Shown: in pieces, positions 1-8,780 of the stretch
How the letters are laid out: every line of letters begins with the position of its first letter
How positions within the stretch are numbered: position 1 is the first letter of the stretch
Assembly: GCF_025148635.1 (NCBI RefSeq)
Contig: NZ_CP102269.1
Coordinates: forward strand, 4,092,001-4,156,000
From: Butyricimonas virosa
GTDB taxonomy: Bacteria; Bacteroidota; Bacteroidia; Bacteroidales; Marinifilaceae
Direction: 5' to 3'
Length of the DNA: 64,000 nucleotides
Notes under the pieces: model-generated
The model's input: only the letters and a program-made list of their open reading frames with translations
Databases searched by the model: none
What the model was told of the DNA's origin: nothing
Translations under genes and position numbers: made by a program

Positions 1-374
1 CGCTGATACAAAGCATCCCAGTTACCATTATCACCGGACAAATTATCACCGGTGTGATTTCTACCGACTTCCATTTGCCAAGTTGTATACCCATAATACA
101 CTCCATCCATTTCTGTTCTGTTTTTTACCGCATTATAAGCAATCACGGTGTTAATATCATCATCCAGGATATTGAGTTGCCAACCAATGGAACCATTTCT
201 TAAATATTCAATCTCCGAAGAAGGAATATACCCGTTCCCTAACAAAACTTCATTTAAATCCGACACCGTTTTCGGAACAACCAGATCTTGCGAATACTCG
301 TCAAGAAAATTCCCACAACTGGAAAGTAGGATTAAAATAACAATATAAATAATACCTCTCATCTTCATATACAT
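1..374 (-). CDS. RagB/SusD family outer-membrane lipoprotein (partial, N-terminus only)
   Basis: This is the first ~124 codons of a surface lipoprotein that runs off the left edge. The sequence shows a short hydrophobic leader ending in a lipobox (LLSSCGNFLDEYSQD), followed by the acidic segment typical of SusD-like proteins, where the new N-terminal Cys is lipidated and the protein sits over its SusC channel as the substrate-capturing lid. Three in-frame ATGs occur (374, 368, 362); the first overlaps the stop of the upstream SusC gene as TAATG, which suggests translational coupling. The family assignment rests on the leader and the SusC neighbour, since most of the SusD fold is outside the window. 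The transported substrate cannot be inferred. Confidence 0.82.
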   Translation of the reverse strand, partial: MYMKMRGIIYIVILILLSSCGNFLDEYSQDLVVPKTVSDLNEVLLGNGYIPSSEIEYLRNGSIGWQLNILDDDINTVIAYNAVKNRTEMDGVYYGYTTWQMEVGRNHTGDNLSGDNGNWDALYQ

Positions 375-3300
375 TAAAATGTTACGTTAAACTGAAACGT
401 GTAGGAAGGACGCACGGACAAATTCGGTTTTGCAAACCCCGCTTGAGATGGGTCCTGGCCCTTTAGTTCTTTAGCTGATATGGTGAATAAATTCAACGCA
501 TTCAAACTAAGCGACAAATTAGAAAATGGTGTTTTCTTTAACCATTCCGGAGCAATATTATAACGTAATGTCATGGAAGAGCATTTCAAATAACTGCCGC
601 TCACCACCCGCAGATCAGAATTGTCATACATATTCCAAACATTACTAGCGAAATTCTGAATATGAGATATAGATACCTGAGTCCCGGAAAAATGGGATAT
701 ATATTTCATGTACTCGGGATCTGCCGGACTCATAATAACCGGAATATTCGTATACGATTCATCTCCGGGAGCCATCCAACGATTCAAAAACTCTTTCCTG
801 ACATTCATTTCCGAACTTACACCCGAAAGCACGGGAGAATATAACGGGAATAATCTTACTTTTGACCCGATACTGTAAGATAGGTTCATGGATAAAGACA
901 AATTCTTATACGTGAAACTATTGGAGAAATTACCACTGAAAATCGGGTCTCTTTGCCCACTTTTTTTCATCGTCATTAAAACCGTTTCCTCCAACGTCTT
1001 GTATTTCAACAAATGCTGACGATCATTGTAATCATCAAACATCGGAGTCCCGTTGGAAGGATTCAATCCCAAAAACTTGTATGAATAAAAACTACCAACA
1101 GCAATTCCATCAACCAACGCCGTTCCATTCAGGTAATCAGCTAAAGTATAACTTTCTACTGATCCGGTTTTCACCTTGTTGAAATTCCCGGAATAATACG
1201 TGGAGAATTTCCATTGAAAATCTTTTGTTTTTACAGGTGTAGCCGATAAAGAAATGGAATACCCGCTATTATTCAAGTCTCCGCCATTCATAATATAAGA
1301 ATGCCCACTAACACCGTTCACGGAAGACACTCTCACGGTTGTAAAGCAATCCGTTGTCTTTTTGGAATAAACAGAAAACTCCATACTTAACCGGGATTTA
1401 AAAAAGCCCACTTCAAGCCCTCCGTCCAGTTGTTGTGTTTCTTCCCAACGTAAATTAGGATTCGGATACCGTGCAATTGAAGACACGTTCTCGTTATATA
1501 TAGGATCTATTGTCCCCTGTTTAATAATCAAATTCGGACTTTGATCCTCCAACATGTTTCCTTGGATACCGAAAGATCCTCTCAAACGAAGCTCACTGAT
1601 AAACTCTACATTTCTCAATATATTTTCCTGCAGATTCCAACTCCCGGATACCGACCATACCGGCAAAAAGCGTTCATTACTACGACTACCAAATTTATTC
1701 GATGCATCAAAGCGCCCGTTCACGTTCAACGTAAAGTGATTCCTATAACTATAACTTAACACGAAATACCCGGAAATCTGGTGAGAAATCCCGTGACCGA
1801 TGGAACGATGATTCTGATTCAACCATTCTTTATATTTGGGATAATCATCTAAATTCTGTAATTCATCTATAAACTGCAATCCCCGATCTTTCACAAAACC
1901 TCGGTTTTCATCGCTAATCTGTCGAGTTGTATTTCCGTTCAACTCAAATCCCCCCATCAACATCATCATATGCTGTTGATTCTCCCCGAATAATTTACGA
2001 TAATCCACTTGAGTACGGAAAGTATACCCTTCCGTGATAGAATTCGTAGTCTTTAAAATCCCCCCGTAAGGTAAATAACAAGAACCAACAGTCCCGGTCA
2101 TGGGCAACTCTTCGTATTCGGAATTTTTCCAACGAGCCACGTAATTCGTCTTTTCTCCCCACCATTGCTCCTGCAATGTACCACTCCTGTTATAATTTCC
2201 GGAAATCGATATATCCAATCCCGTGAAAGGAGTTATTTTAACATCAAGCATCGCCCCGATCGTGTTCCCATCGTACTCGTTAGAACTATTTTCAATTTCA
2301 TTCAAAATATTATATCTAAACTTGTTACTATACTTGTTTACCCCCCCGTAAGCCACTTTGTCATAGTAATAAAGTGATCCGTCAGGATTAAAACAAGGTA
2401 GCGCACGTGTCGTATTATAAGCATAATCCATGGCATCAATCTCGCTCATCAAGTGATTTTTTTTCTGAACATTCCCGTTCATGGAGAAATTAGCCTTGAT
2501 CATCTTTGAAAAGGTCATATCCAAATTCACACGGGCCGTGTAGCGATCCGTGTACGTAGTTTTAGATACCCCGTTTTCTCTGTTATAACCGACAGACACG
2601 TAATAACGAATATCATTGTTACCTCCCGACACCCCGAACGTGTGATCATGAGAATAGGTATCACGAGTCAAGATGTCAAACCAATCCGTATTCACTGTCT
2701 CGTACCACTTCACGTTTTCTACGAACTCATCATACGTGGATAACCCTTTATAATAGCTATTCAAAGCTCCTTCGTAACCGACCATGGTCATATCTGACGG
2801 GAATTGATAGTGCAAATCCGACAATTCCTTTCCAAATTGCACCCGCTGCTGCGAATTCATCAGGTTGATATTTCGGTCCGTATAACGGGGACGACGAGTA
2901 TATTTAGAAGAATGGTTGTAAGAAAAACGAGCCGGTCCGATGGCTCCTTTTTTAGTCGTCACCACGATCACCCCGTTGGCAGCTCTCGTTCCGTAAAGAG
3001 CCGTGGCAGAAGCATCTTTCAACACGTCGATACGTTCGATGTCCTGCGGGTTTATCCCAGCGATAGCATTACCGATGATATTAATATAATCCGGGTTATT
3101 CAAATCATCATTACTCACGTTGACCGGATCATGCATAATAAAACCATCCAATACCCACAATGGCTCCCGGTTACCTAACAACGTGGAAGTACCTCTCACC
3201 CGTATTCTAGGAGTAGCTCCCACTTCACCCGAATTACTCATCAACACAAGTTCCGGAATCCGTCCTTCCAACGCTTGATCAATACTCGTCATACCGGGTG

Positions 3301-3982
3301 TTAATATATCCGACGCTTTAACGGAACTTACCGCACTGGTCAGATGCCTCTTATCAATATTCTGATACCCGGTAACCACCACTTCCTCCACCTCGGTTAA
3401 ATCCTCTTCCATCTTCACGTCAATCTTCGTCTTGTTACCAACCTTTACATATTGGGTTTTCATTCCCATAAATGAAAAAATCAACGTACATTCCCCGTTT
3501 TTCGGAACACCGATCTTGTACTCACCATTGGCATTCGTTGCCATTCCCGTGGTCGTTCCCTTGATGAGCAAGGTGGCTCCCGGTAAAGGATTCCCCGAGG
3601 CATCAGTGACCACACCGGAAACATACTTCAAACTCTCGTCATCAATTTTTGTACTTTTCAGTTTAAGCACGATCGTGTTCCCGTTAATAGTGTACTCTAG
3701 TTCCGTGTCTTTCAAGCAATCGTCCAGCACCTGCCGAATTGTCGCATCTTTAAAAGCGACATCCCGTTGCCGGAAAGACTTCAGTTGAGGATCGCTATAC
3801 ACGAAATCGTAAACGGATACTCGCTTGATCTCGTTAATAACATCCTTCAAGGTAGCGTTCTTCAAACTGAATGATAACTTCATTTCTTGCGAGTAGACTC
3901 GCTGACAAAAAGGTGTAGTAAAAACCAGGAAAAGGAAAAATAAAAAACACCTCTTCCTTACAAGATTACAATTTTTCTTCAT
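374..3982 (-). CDS. SusC/RagA family TonB-linked outer-membrane transporter with STN domain
   Basis: A 1202-residue TonB-dependent channel of the outer membrane that imports a ligand captured by its SusD partner. Order of parts: signal peptide (about 1-32), STN/secretin N-terminal domain (about 34-109; KLSFSLKNATLKDVINEIKR) for signalling to the FecR anti-sigma factor, a CarboxypepD_reg beta-sandwich (about 119-192), the TonB box/plug start (EEVVVTGY, about 200) and a long beta-barrel ending in aromatic FQFNVTF. The ATG at 3982 is chosen; a TTG five codons upstream is also open. The STN domain and adjacent FecR indicate trans-envelope regulation. The stop overlaps the downstream SusD start by one base. 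The family is sure; the substrate is unknown. Confidence 0.95.
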   Translation of the reverse strand: MKKNCNLVRKRCFLFFLFLVFTTPFCQRVYSQEMKLSFSLKNATLKDVINEIKRVSVYDFVYSDPQLKSFRQRDVAFKDATIRQVLDDCLKDTELEYTINGNTIVLKLKSTKIDDESLKYVSGVVTDASGNPLPGATLLIKGTTTGMATNANGEYKIGVPKNGECTLIFSFMGMKTQYVKVGNKTKIDVKMEEDLTEVEEVVVTGYQNIDKRHLTSAVSSVKASDILTPGMTSIDQALEGRIPELVLMSNSGEVGATPRIRVRGTSTLLGNREPLWVLDGFIMHDPVNVSNDDLNNPDYINIIGNAIAGINPQDIERIDVLKDASATALYGTRAANGVIVVTTKKGAIGPARFSYNHSSKYTRRPRYTDRNINLMNSQQRVQFGKELSDLHYQFPSDMTMVGYEGALNSYYKGLSTYDEFVENVKWYETVNTDWFDILTRDTYSHDHTFGVSGGNNDIRYYVSVGYNRENGVSKTTYTDRYTARVNLDMTFSKMIKANFSMNGNVQKKNHLMSEIDAMDYAYNTTRALPCFNPDGSLYYYDKVAYGGVNKYSNKFRYNILNEIENSSNEYDGNTIGAMLDVKITPFTGLDISISGNYNRSGTLQEQWWGEKTNYVARWKNSEYEELPMTGTVGSCYLPYGGILKTTNSITEGYTFRTQVDYRKLFGENQQHMMMLMGGFELNGNTTRQISDENRGFVKDRGLQFIDELQNLDDYPKYKEWLNQNHRSIGHGISHQISGYFVLSYSYRNHFTLNVNGRFDASNKFGSRSNERFLPVWSVSGSWNLQENILRNVEFISELRLRGSFGIQGNMLEDQSPNLIIKQGTIDPIYNENVSSIARYPNPNLRWEETQQLDGGLEVGFFKSRLSMEFSVYSKKTTDCFTTVRVSSVNGVSGHSYIMNGGDLNNSGYSISLSATPVKTKDFQWKFSTYYSGNFNKVKTGSVESYTLADYLNGTALVDGIAVGSFYSYKFLGLNPSNGTPMFDDYNDRQHLLKYKTLEETVLMTMKKSGQRDPIFSGNFSNSFTYKNLSLSMNLSYSIGSKVRLFPLYSPVLSGVSSEMNVRKEFLNRWMAPGDESYTNIPVIMSPADPEYMKYISHFSGTQVSISHIQNFASNVWNMYDNSDLRVVSGSYLKCSSMTLRYNIAPEWLKKTPFSNLSLSLNALNLFTISAKELKGQDPSQAGFAKPNLSVRPSYTFQFNVTF

Positions 3983-4039
3983 AACTTTGTAAATCAAATT
4001 TATAACTATTCGCCCCCTGTTTACCCAGAGGGAGATATA

Positions 4040-4061
4040 AAGTAGCGTTCCCGCGCTACTT
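4040..4061 (-). other. Intercistronic stem-loop between fecR and susC
   Basis: AAGTAGCG and CGCTACTT form a perfect 8-bp stem with a 6-nt loop, beginning right after the FecR stop codon (4063-4065). On the transcribed minus strand the stem is followed by TATATC rather than a strong U-tract, so it could be a partial attenuator or an mRNA-end stabiliser rather than a full terminator. A hairpin occurs at the equivalent place in the second locus (62123-62145). Confidence 0.55.
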
Positions 4062-4062
4062 T

Positions 4063-5235
4063 TTATTTTACAATAACTATATTATTCTCTATATCAAATT
4101 CCACACATCCCGTGTCTTCAAGCAGGTGAAGGACCTCGGCAAAAGCATCGTGTTTCTTTATATTCAGGGAAAACGGTATTAACCGAGCATCTTCCCGTTC
4201 ATAACGAACGTCGAAATCGTACCATTTCCCTAGATCCTTCAGAATATTTTCCAGTGAACAATTATCAAACACTAACCGCCCGTCCTTCCAAGCCAAGAAC
4301 AAATTCACGTTTACCTCCTGCACGTCCATCTTTGACGTTTCCTTGTCAAAAGAGGCCTGCATACCCGGGGTAAGAACTATTCCACTCCCTTTGTTTTCCA
4401 CGCTCACTTTTCCCTTTTTGAGCGTGGTCCGAATACATGTCTCGTCCTGGTAAGCACGTACTCCGAATTCCGTTCCTAGAACCCGTACGTCTAATGAATT
4501 AGCCTCCACAATAAAAGGTTTACTCGTGTCTCTTTTCACGTCAAAATAAGCCTCTCCTTTCAAAAAAACCCGCCTGTCATTCCCTCTGAATTTGACCGGA
4601 TACATCAACTCCGATTCCGCATTCAGATAAACCGTCGTTCCATCGGACAATACCAACACATATTCCCCTCCCCGTGGTATCTTCATCGTGTGATACTCGA
4701 TAACCGTATCAACACTTCCTTTCGTGTAAGTCAACACGTCTTCATCCGCAGAAAGAGCCATCTTCATGGACACCAATGCGGCCAGTGAAACGGAATCCTT
4801 CAAATTAATCGTGGTCCCGTCCCCCATAACCAATATCGCTTGTGGTTCGATTTTCTTTACCCGGTGGGCTTTAGCCACCAAAGAATCATCGGGTAACAAG
4901 GAATCCCTCTCTCCCAACACCCAGATTCCTCCAACCAACAGGGCCACAACCAGTATCGCCGCATACGGTAGCAACCGTTTTAAGACCAAACGGTAACTTC
5001 CTATCGTTTTCCCACGGATCAACTTCCATTCGTTTTCCATCTCTTCGTTTGTCATCTCGCAGACCTTCAAACTCTCTTCAAAATGAACTCGGGAAGTCAT
5101 TCTTTGAAAAAGGACCTCATTCTCGGGGAAACTTTCCCGCCATTCGAGTAACTCTCTTTGCCCCTCATCGTCCAATATCCCCTGTACTTGGCGGACAATT
5201 AACTGTACGATATATTCTCTTGTTTTCAATGTCAT
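4063..5235 (-). CDS. FecR family anti-sigma factor (no adjacent ECF sigma gene)
   Basis: An inner-membrane anti-sigma/sigma-regulator protein of 390 residues. It has a cytoplasmic N-terminal ~85 residues, one membrane span (about 88-107; AAILVVALLVGGIWVL), the periplasmic FecR domain with the hallmark IPRGGEY...LSDGT and LKGEAYFDV motifs, and a C-terminal DUF4974 domain that meets the STN domain of SusC. The ATG at 5235 gives MTLKTREYIVQL, a normal FecR start, and the same length as the other FecR in this window; an upstream TTG at 5304 reads through a hairpin and is unlikely. It precedes SusC. Unusually, no sigma-70 ECF gene lies upstream: the next gene on this strand is guaA, behind its own terminator. 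Confidence 0.93.
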   Translation of the reverse strand: MTLKTREYIVQLIVRQVQGILDDEGQRELLEWRESFPENEVLFQRMTSRVHFEESLKVCEMTNEEMENEWKLIRGKTIGSYRLVLKRLLPYAAILVVALLVGGIWVLGERDSLLPDDSLVAKAHRVKKIEPQAILVMGDGTTINLKDSVSLAALVSMKMALSADEDVLTYTKGSVDTVIEYHTMKIPRGGEYVLVLSDGTTVYLNAESELMYPVKFRGNDRRVFLKGEAYFDVKRDTSKPFIVEANSLDVRVLGTEFGVRAYQDETCIRTTLKKGKVSVENKGSGIVLTPGMQASFDKETSKMDVQEVNVNLFLAWKDGRLVFDNCSLENILKDLGKWYDFDVRYEREDARLIPFSLNIKKHDAFAEVLHLLEDTGCVEFDIENNIVIVK

Positions 5236-5475
5236 TTTCGTGCTTTTAATACCAAAACGGGAACCACCCCGTTTGGTGTAATAAGAAAATGCCACTTTTT
5301 TCAAAAAAAAATCACATGATGAGTTATTTATTTCTTAATCATCTATTAATCAATACATACATATGTCGCAAGAACGAACAAAAATATGAAGTTGGTTGAC
5401 TTATACAGGAACTTTCCTTCGGGAATAAAATATGCTTCCGATCTTTTCTGCTTAAAGTATTTCTTAGTGTTTTAC
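5236..5475 (-). promoter_or_regulatory. Leader region of the fecR-susCD operon with -7 box and 5' hairpin
   Basis: The 240-bp stretch between the guaA terminator and fecR holds no gene. On the minus strand a perfect Bacteroides -7 match TATTTTTG lies at 5387-5380, though no good -33 TTTG is 19 bp upstream. Near the fecR start a hairpin can form from ACCAAACGGG and CCCGTTTTGGT (5251-5277, one bulged base), 16 nt before the ATG. The promoter is inferred from the match only. Confidence 0.4.
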
Positions 5476-5515
5476 AAAAAGAGCGTCCAACTTTAAACCT
5501 GTTGAACGCTCTTTT
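5476..5515 (-). terminator. Rho-independent terminator of guaA
   Basis: The arms AAAAAGAGCG.TCAAC and GTTGAACGCTCTTTTT give a 15-16 bp stem with one mismatch and a 9-nt loop, ending in a T-run on the minus strand 38 bp after the guaA stop. It separates guaA from the fecR operon. Confidence 0.85.
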
Positions 5516-5553
5516 TATTCTAAATCCTAAATTTTACAATCTAAATTTCCCCT

Positions 5554-7083
5554 CTATTCCCACTCAATCGTGGCTGGTGGTTTTGAGCTGATGTCATAAA
5601 CAACGCGGTTAATTCCCCGGACGTTATTAATAATCTTGTTAGACACTTTTGCCAAGAATTCGTATGGCAGGTGACACCAATCGGCTGTCATCCCGTCCGT
5701 TGACTCCACTGCACGCAGGGCTACCACACTTTCGTAAGTACGCTCGTCTCCCATTACCCCGACACTCTTAATCGGCAGCAAGATGGTTCCAGCTTGCCAT
5801 ACTTTATCGTACAGACCTTCTTCTTGAAGCATGGAAATATAAATGTAGTCAGCCTCCTGCAATAATCTCACTTTCTCTTTCGTGATTTCACCCAAAATAC
5901 GGATAGCCAAACCCGGTCCCGGGAAAGGATGACGTTTTAAGAACTTATCCGCTAAACCGAGGCTCTTACCCACACGACGAACTTCATCCTTGAATAACAG
6001 ACGTAAAGGTTCCACGATCTTCAGTTTCATGTAATCGGGTAAACCTCCCACGTTATGATGTGACTTGATGGTCTGTGACGGTCCATTTACTGACGATGAT
6101 TCAATCACATCCGGGTAAATCGTACCTTGCCCCAACCATTTTGCATCTTTCACTTTATGCGACTCTTCGTCGAACACGTCCACGAATGTTGCTCCAATAA
6201 CCTTACGTTTCTTCTCGGGATCTTCGATACCTGCCAAACGGGAAAGGAAAAGATCTCCCGCATCCACACCGATCACGTTCAAGCCGAGTTCCTTGTAATT
6301 CTCAAGTACATCCGAGAATTCGTTTTTCCGCAACAAACCATTGTCCACGAAAATACAAGTCAAATTCTTACCGATAGCCCGGTGTAATAACATAGCGGCA
6401 ACGGTGGAATCTACCCCCCCTGATAAACCAAGAATCACCCGGTCTTCGCCAATCTTCTCCTTTAATTCGGCAACCGTAGTTTCGATAAAAGAATCCGGTG
6501 TCCAGTCCTGTTTACAACCACAGATGTCCACCACGAAATTCTTCAACAAAGCGGTTCCTTCCGTGCTGTGGTACACCTCCGGGTGAAATTGAATACCGAA
6601 AGTTTCTTCTCCCCCGACACGGTAAGCGGCATTCTCCACGTCAGACGTGCTGGCAACCACCGTGTAATGCGAGGGTAACACCTCTATCGTGTCACCGTGA
6701 GACATCCACACTTGTGAATGTTGGCTGATATTTTTGAACAACGGGCAGGAATTATCAACAAATGATAAATTCGCCCGACCGTACTCTCTTTTGTTCGAGG
6801 CCTTGACTTCACCCCCGAAATAATGGGCCAGATACTGAGCTCCGTAACATACTCCCAGCAACGGTAATTTTCCTTTTATAGAAGACAAATCCGGTTGCGG
6901 GGCCTTCTCGTCACGCACGGAAAAAGGACTTCCCGAAAGGATCACACCTTTCACGGACGCATCAAGTGCAGGGTAGTGATTGAAAGGGTAAATCTCGCAA
7001 TAGACATTCAGTTCCCGCACGCGTCTCGCTATCAACTGCGTGTACTGTGAACCGAAATCCAGTATTAGAATTTTCTCTTGCAT
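5554..7083 (-). CDS. guaA: GMP synthase (glutamine-hydrolysing)
   Basis: Converts XMP to GMP with glutamine as the nitrogen source, the last step of guanine nucleotide synthesis, in the cytoplasm. At 509 residues it has the normal bacterial length and both domains fused: the class-I glutamine amidotransferase domain at the N-terminus ([18 protein letters not shown]; nucleophile in GVCYGAQ; HPEVYH) and the ATP pyrophosphatase domain with the P-loop GLSGGVDST near residue 220, followed by the C-terminal dimerisation domain ending [12 protein letters not shown] start at 7083. It is monocistronic, with its own terminator. Its promoter region is shared with the divergent symporter; TATCTTTG (7115-7108) is a fitting -7 box. 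Confidence 0.99.
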   Translation of the reverse strand: MQEKILILDFGSQYTQLIARRVRELNVYCEIYPFNHYPALDASVKGVILSGSPFSVRDEKAPQPDLSSIKGKLPLLGVCYGAQYLAHYFGGEVKASNKREYGRANLSFVDNSCPLFKNISQHSQVWMSHGDTIEVLPSHYTVVASTSDVENAAYRVGGEETFGIQFHPEVYHSTEGTALLKNFVVDICGCKQDWTPDSFIETTVAELKEKIGEDRVILGLSGGVDSTVAAMLLHRAIGKNLTCIFVDNGLLRKNEFSDVLENYKELGLNVIGVDAGDLFLSRLAGIEDPEKKRKVIGATFVDVFDEESHKVKDAKWLGQGTIYPDVIESSSVNGPSQTIKSHHNVGGLPDYMKLKIVEPLRLLFKDEVRRVGKSLGLADKFLKRHPFPGPGLAIRILGEITKEKVRLLQEADYIYISMLQEEGLYDKVWQAGTILLPIKSVGVMGDERTYESVVALRAVESTDGMTADWCHLPYEFLAKVSNKIINNVRGINRVVYDISSKPPATIEWE

Positions 7084-7260
7084 GTGAATCGCTTATTTAT
7101 TTTCGGGCAAAGATACGGTTTTTTCGTCGGAACTTAAAAAAAGTCCTGACGAAAAAGTTACAGGTTACAAGCCAACGTAACCTTAAATCCCCATAAACCG
7201 TAATTCACTTGCACTTTACAATTTTAACCTGTAACCTGCTAACTTGTAACTTTTATTCTT
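7084..7260. promoter_or_regulatory. Divergent intergenic region guaA / symporter with inverted GTTACAGG repeats
   Basis: This 177-bp region carries the guaA -7 box (TATCTTTG, minus strand, 7115-7108). It also holds an imperfect long inverted repeat: AAAGTTACAGGTTACAAG from about 7155 faces AACCTGTAACCTGCTAACTTGT before 7256. Related words recur at 12921-12955 and 31535-31622, so this looks like a dispersed intergenic repeat and not a gene-specific operator. Confidence 0.5.
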
Positions 7261-8607
7261 ATGCACAACACGAGAGATAGTTTTGGCTCTAAATTCGGGG
7301 CAATAGCTGCCCTAGCTGGTTCTGCGGTCGGCTTGGGAAATATCTGGAAATTTCCCTACGAGGTGGGGAATAATGGCGGGGGTGCCTTTCTTCTGGTATA
7401 CATATTTTTCACGGTAGCCATAGGATTACCGGTAATGCTTTCGGAATTTGCTCTAGGACGCTATTCCGGAAGAAACGCTTTCGGAACCTTCGACCGACTG
7501 GAACCCAAAACAGCCTGGCGTTATTTCGGGGTACTGGTTCTTCTTGCAGCCACGATGATTCTCTCCTTTTACGGGACGATTGCCGGATGGACATTGGAAT
7601 ATGTCTTTAAATCTTTCACCTTCTCTTTTCATGCCAATACCAATGTTAACTTGAATTCCATGTTTTCGGACTTTATCACGAATCCCTATAAACCCGTGTT
7701 CTGGCAAATCGTGTTCATGGCACTCACCGGATTTATCGTGCTAGCAGGAGTAAAAAAAGGTATCGAACGATACACCAAACTCATGATGCCCCTCCTTTTC
7801 GTGCTTATCGTAATACTCGGAATCCGGGCATGTACGCTGGACGGGGCCATGGAAGGGATAAAATTTCTTTTCTTACCCAAGTTCTCAGAACTTACTTCGC
7901 AGGGAGTACTTTCTGCTCTGGGACAAGCCTTTTTCTCCTTGTCAATTGGCATGGGGGTTCTCTTGACTTACGCCTCTTACATCAAAAAAGATGAAAACCT
8001 GACTTCTATATCCTTGCAAGTGATTTGCGCAGACACGTTGATCGCCGTGTTGGCAGGAATTGCCATATTTCCCGCCGTGTTCGCCTTCAACATTGCACCG
8101 GATTCCGGACCGGGCCTTGTATTCCTCACGTTGCCACAAGTGTTCCAAAGCATGGCTTTCGGGCAACTATGGGCGATTCTTTTCTTTCTCCTGCTAACTA
8201 TGGCCGCTCTCACGTCCTCTATTTCACTTCTGGAAGTAATCGTTGCCTTTTTCGTGGAAGAAAAACATATCAGCCGCCGCAAAGCGACTGTCATATCCAC
8301 AGTAATTGTCACGATCTTCGGGATTTTATGCACACTTTCTTTTGGGCCGTTAAAAGAAGTCCATATCGGCAACTTGTCGATCTTCGGGATATTTGATTAC
8401 ATTAGTTCCAACATACTGCTGCCCGTGGGTGGAATCTTGATTTCTATTTACGTGGGATGGAGATTCGACCGCCGTTTACTAGAAACGGAATTAACCAATA
8501 ATGGAGAATTGAAACTAGGATTACTGAAACTGTTGATATTCGTCCTAAAATATGTAGCACCCCTGTTTATCCTCGTGATACTATTACACTCACTAGGACT
8601 ATTCTGA
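7261..8607 (+). CDS. Sodium-dependent amino-acid symporter, NSS (SNF) family
   Basis: An inner-membrane Na+:amino-acid (or amine) symporter of the neurotransmitter:sodium symporter family, the LeuT fold. The first membrane helix carries the signature AGSAVGLGNIWKFPYEVGNN that lines the Na+ and substrate sites, and about 11-12 hydrophobic helices follow over 448 residues, the usual size of prokaryotic members. The substrate cannot be told from sequence; tryptophan, tyrosine and leucine carriers are known in the family. ATG start at 7261. The gene stands alone and diverges from guaA. An insertion sequence begins 4 bp after the TGA stop, so its original 3' untranslated region has been displaced. 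Confidence 0.94.
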   Translation: MHNTRDSFGSKFGAIAALAGSAVGLGNIWKFPYEVGNNGGGAFLLVYIFFTVAIGLPVMLSEFALGRYSGRNAFGTFDRLEPKTAWRYFGVLVLLAATMILSFYGTIAGWTLEYVFKSFTFSFHANTNVNLNSMFSDFITNPYKPVFWQIVFMALTGFIVLAGVKKGIERYTKLMMPLLFVLIVILGIRACTLDGAMEGIKFLFLPKFSELTSQGVLSALGQAFFSLSIGMGVLLTYASYIKKDENLTSISLQVICADTLIAVLAGIAIFPAVFAFNIAPDSGPGLVFLTLPQVFQSMAFGQLWAILFFLLLTMAALTSSISLLEVIVAFFVEEKHISRRKATVISTVIVTIFGILCTLSFGPLKEVHIGNLSIFGIFDYISSNILLPVGGILISIYVGWRFDRRLLETELTNNGELKLGLLKLLIFVLKYVAPLFILVILLHSLGLF

Positions 8608-8733
8608 TTATTGTAGTTTCCTAAAATTGGTTTACTAGATTTGACATTCAATAAATTGTAAAAAACATTTTCTATTCTCTTTTCTGTTACAAGTTTACTT
8701 CAAAAAAATGTAATTCCTGTAATAGTTTTACTT

Positions 8734-8773
8734 TTTTCTTGGCATCCGGGGAATTCCCCGGATGCCAAGAAAA
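8734..8773. repeat. Perfect 40-bp palindrome inside the insertion sequence
   Basis: Twenty bases ending CCGGGGAA are followed without a spacer by their exact reverse complement starting TTCCCCGG (centre between 8753 and 8754). It lies between the orfB stop (8781) and the left end of the element. There is no following T-run on the transcribed strand, so it is not an ordinary terminator. Confidence 0.9.
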
Positions 8774-8780
8774 CTTGGCG

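Noticed and set aside
2804..3178. Plus-strand open frame of 124 codons opposite susC
   Set aside because: Antisense to the plug domain of SusC; no independent support.
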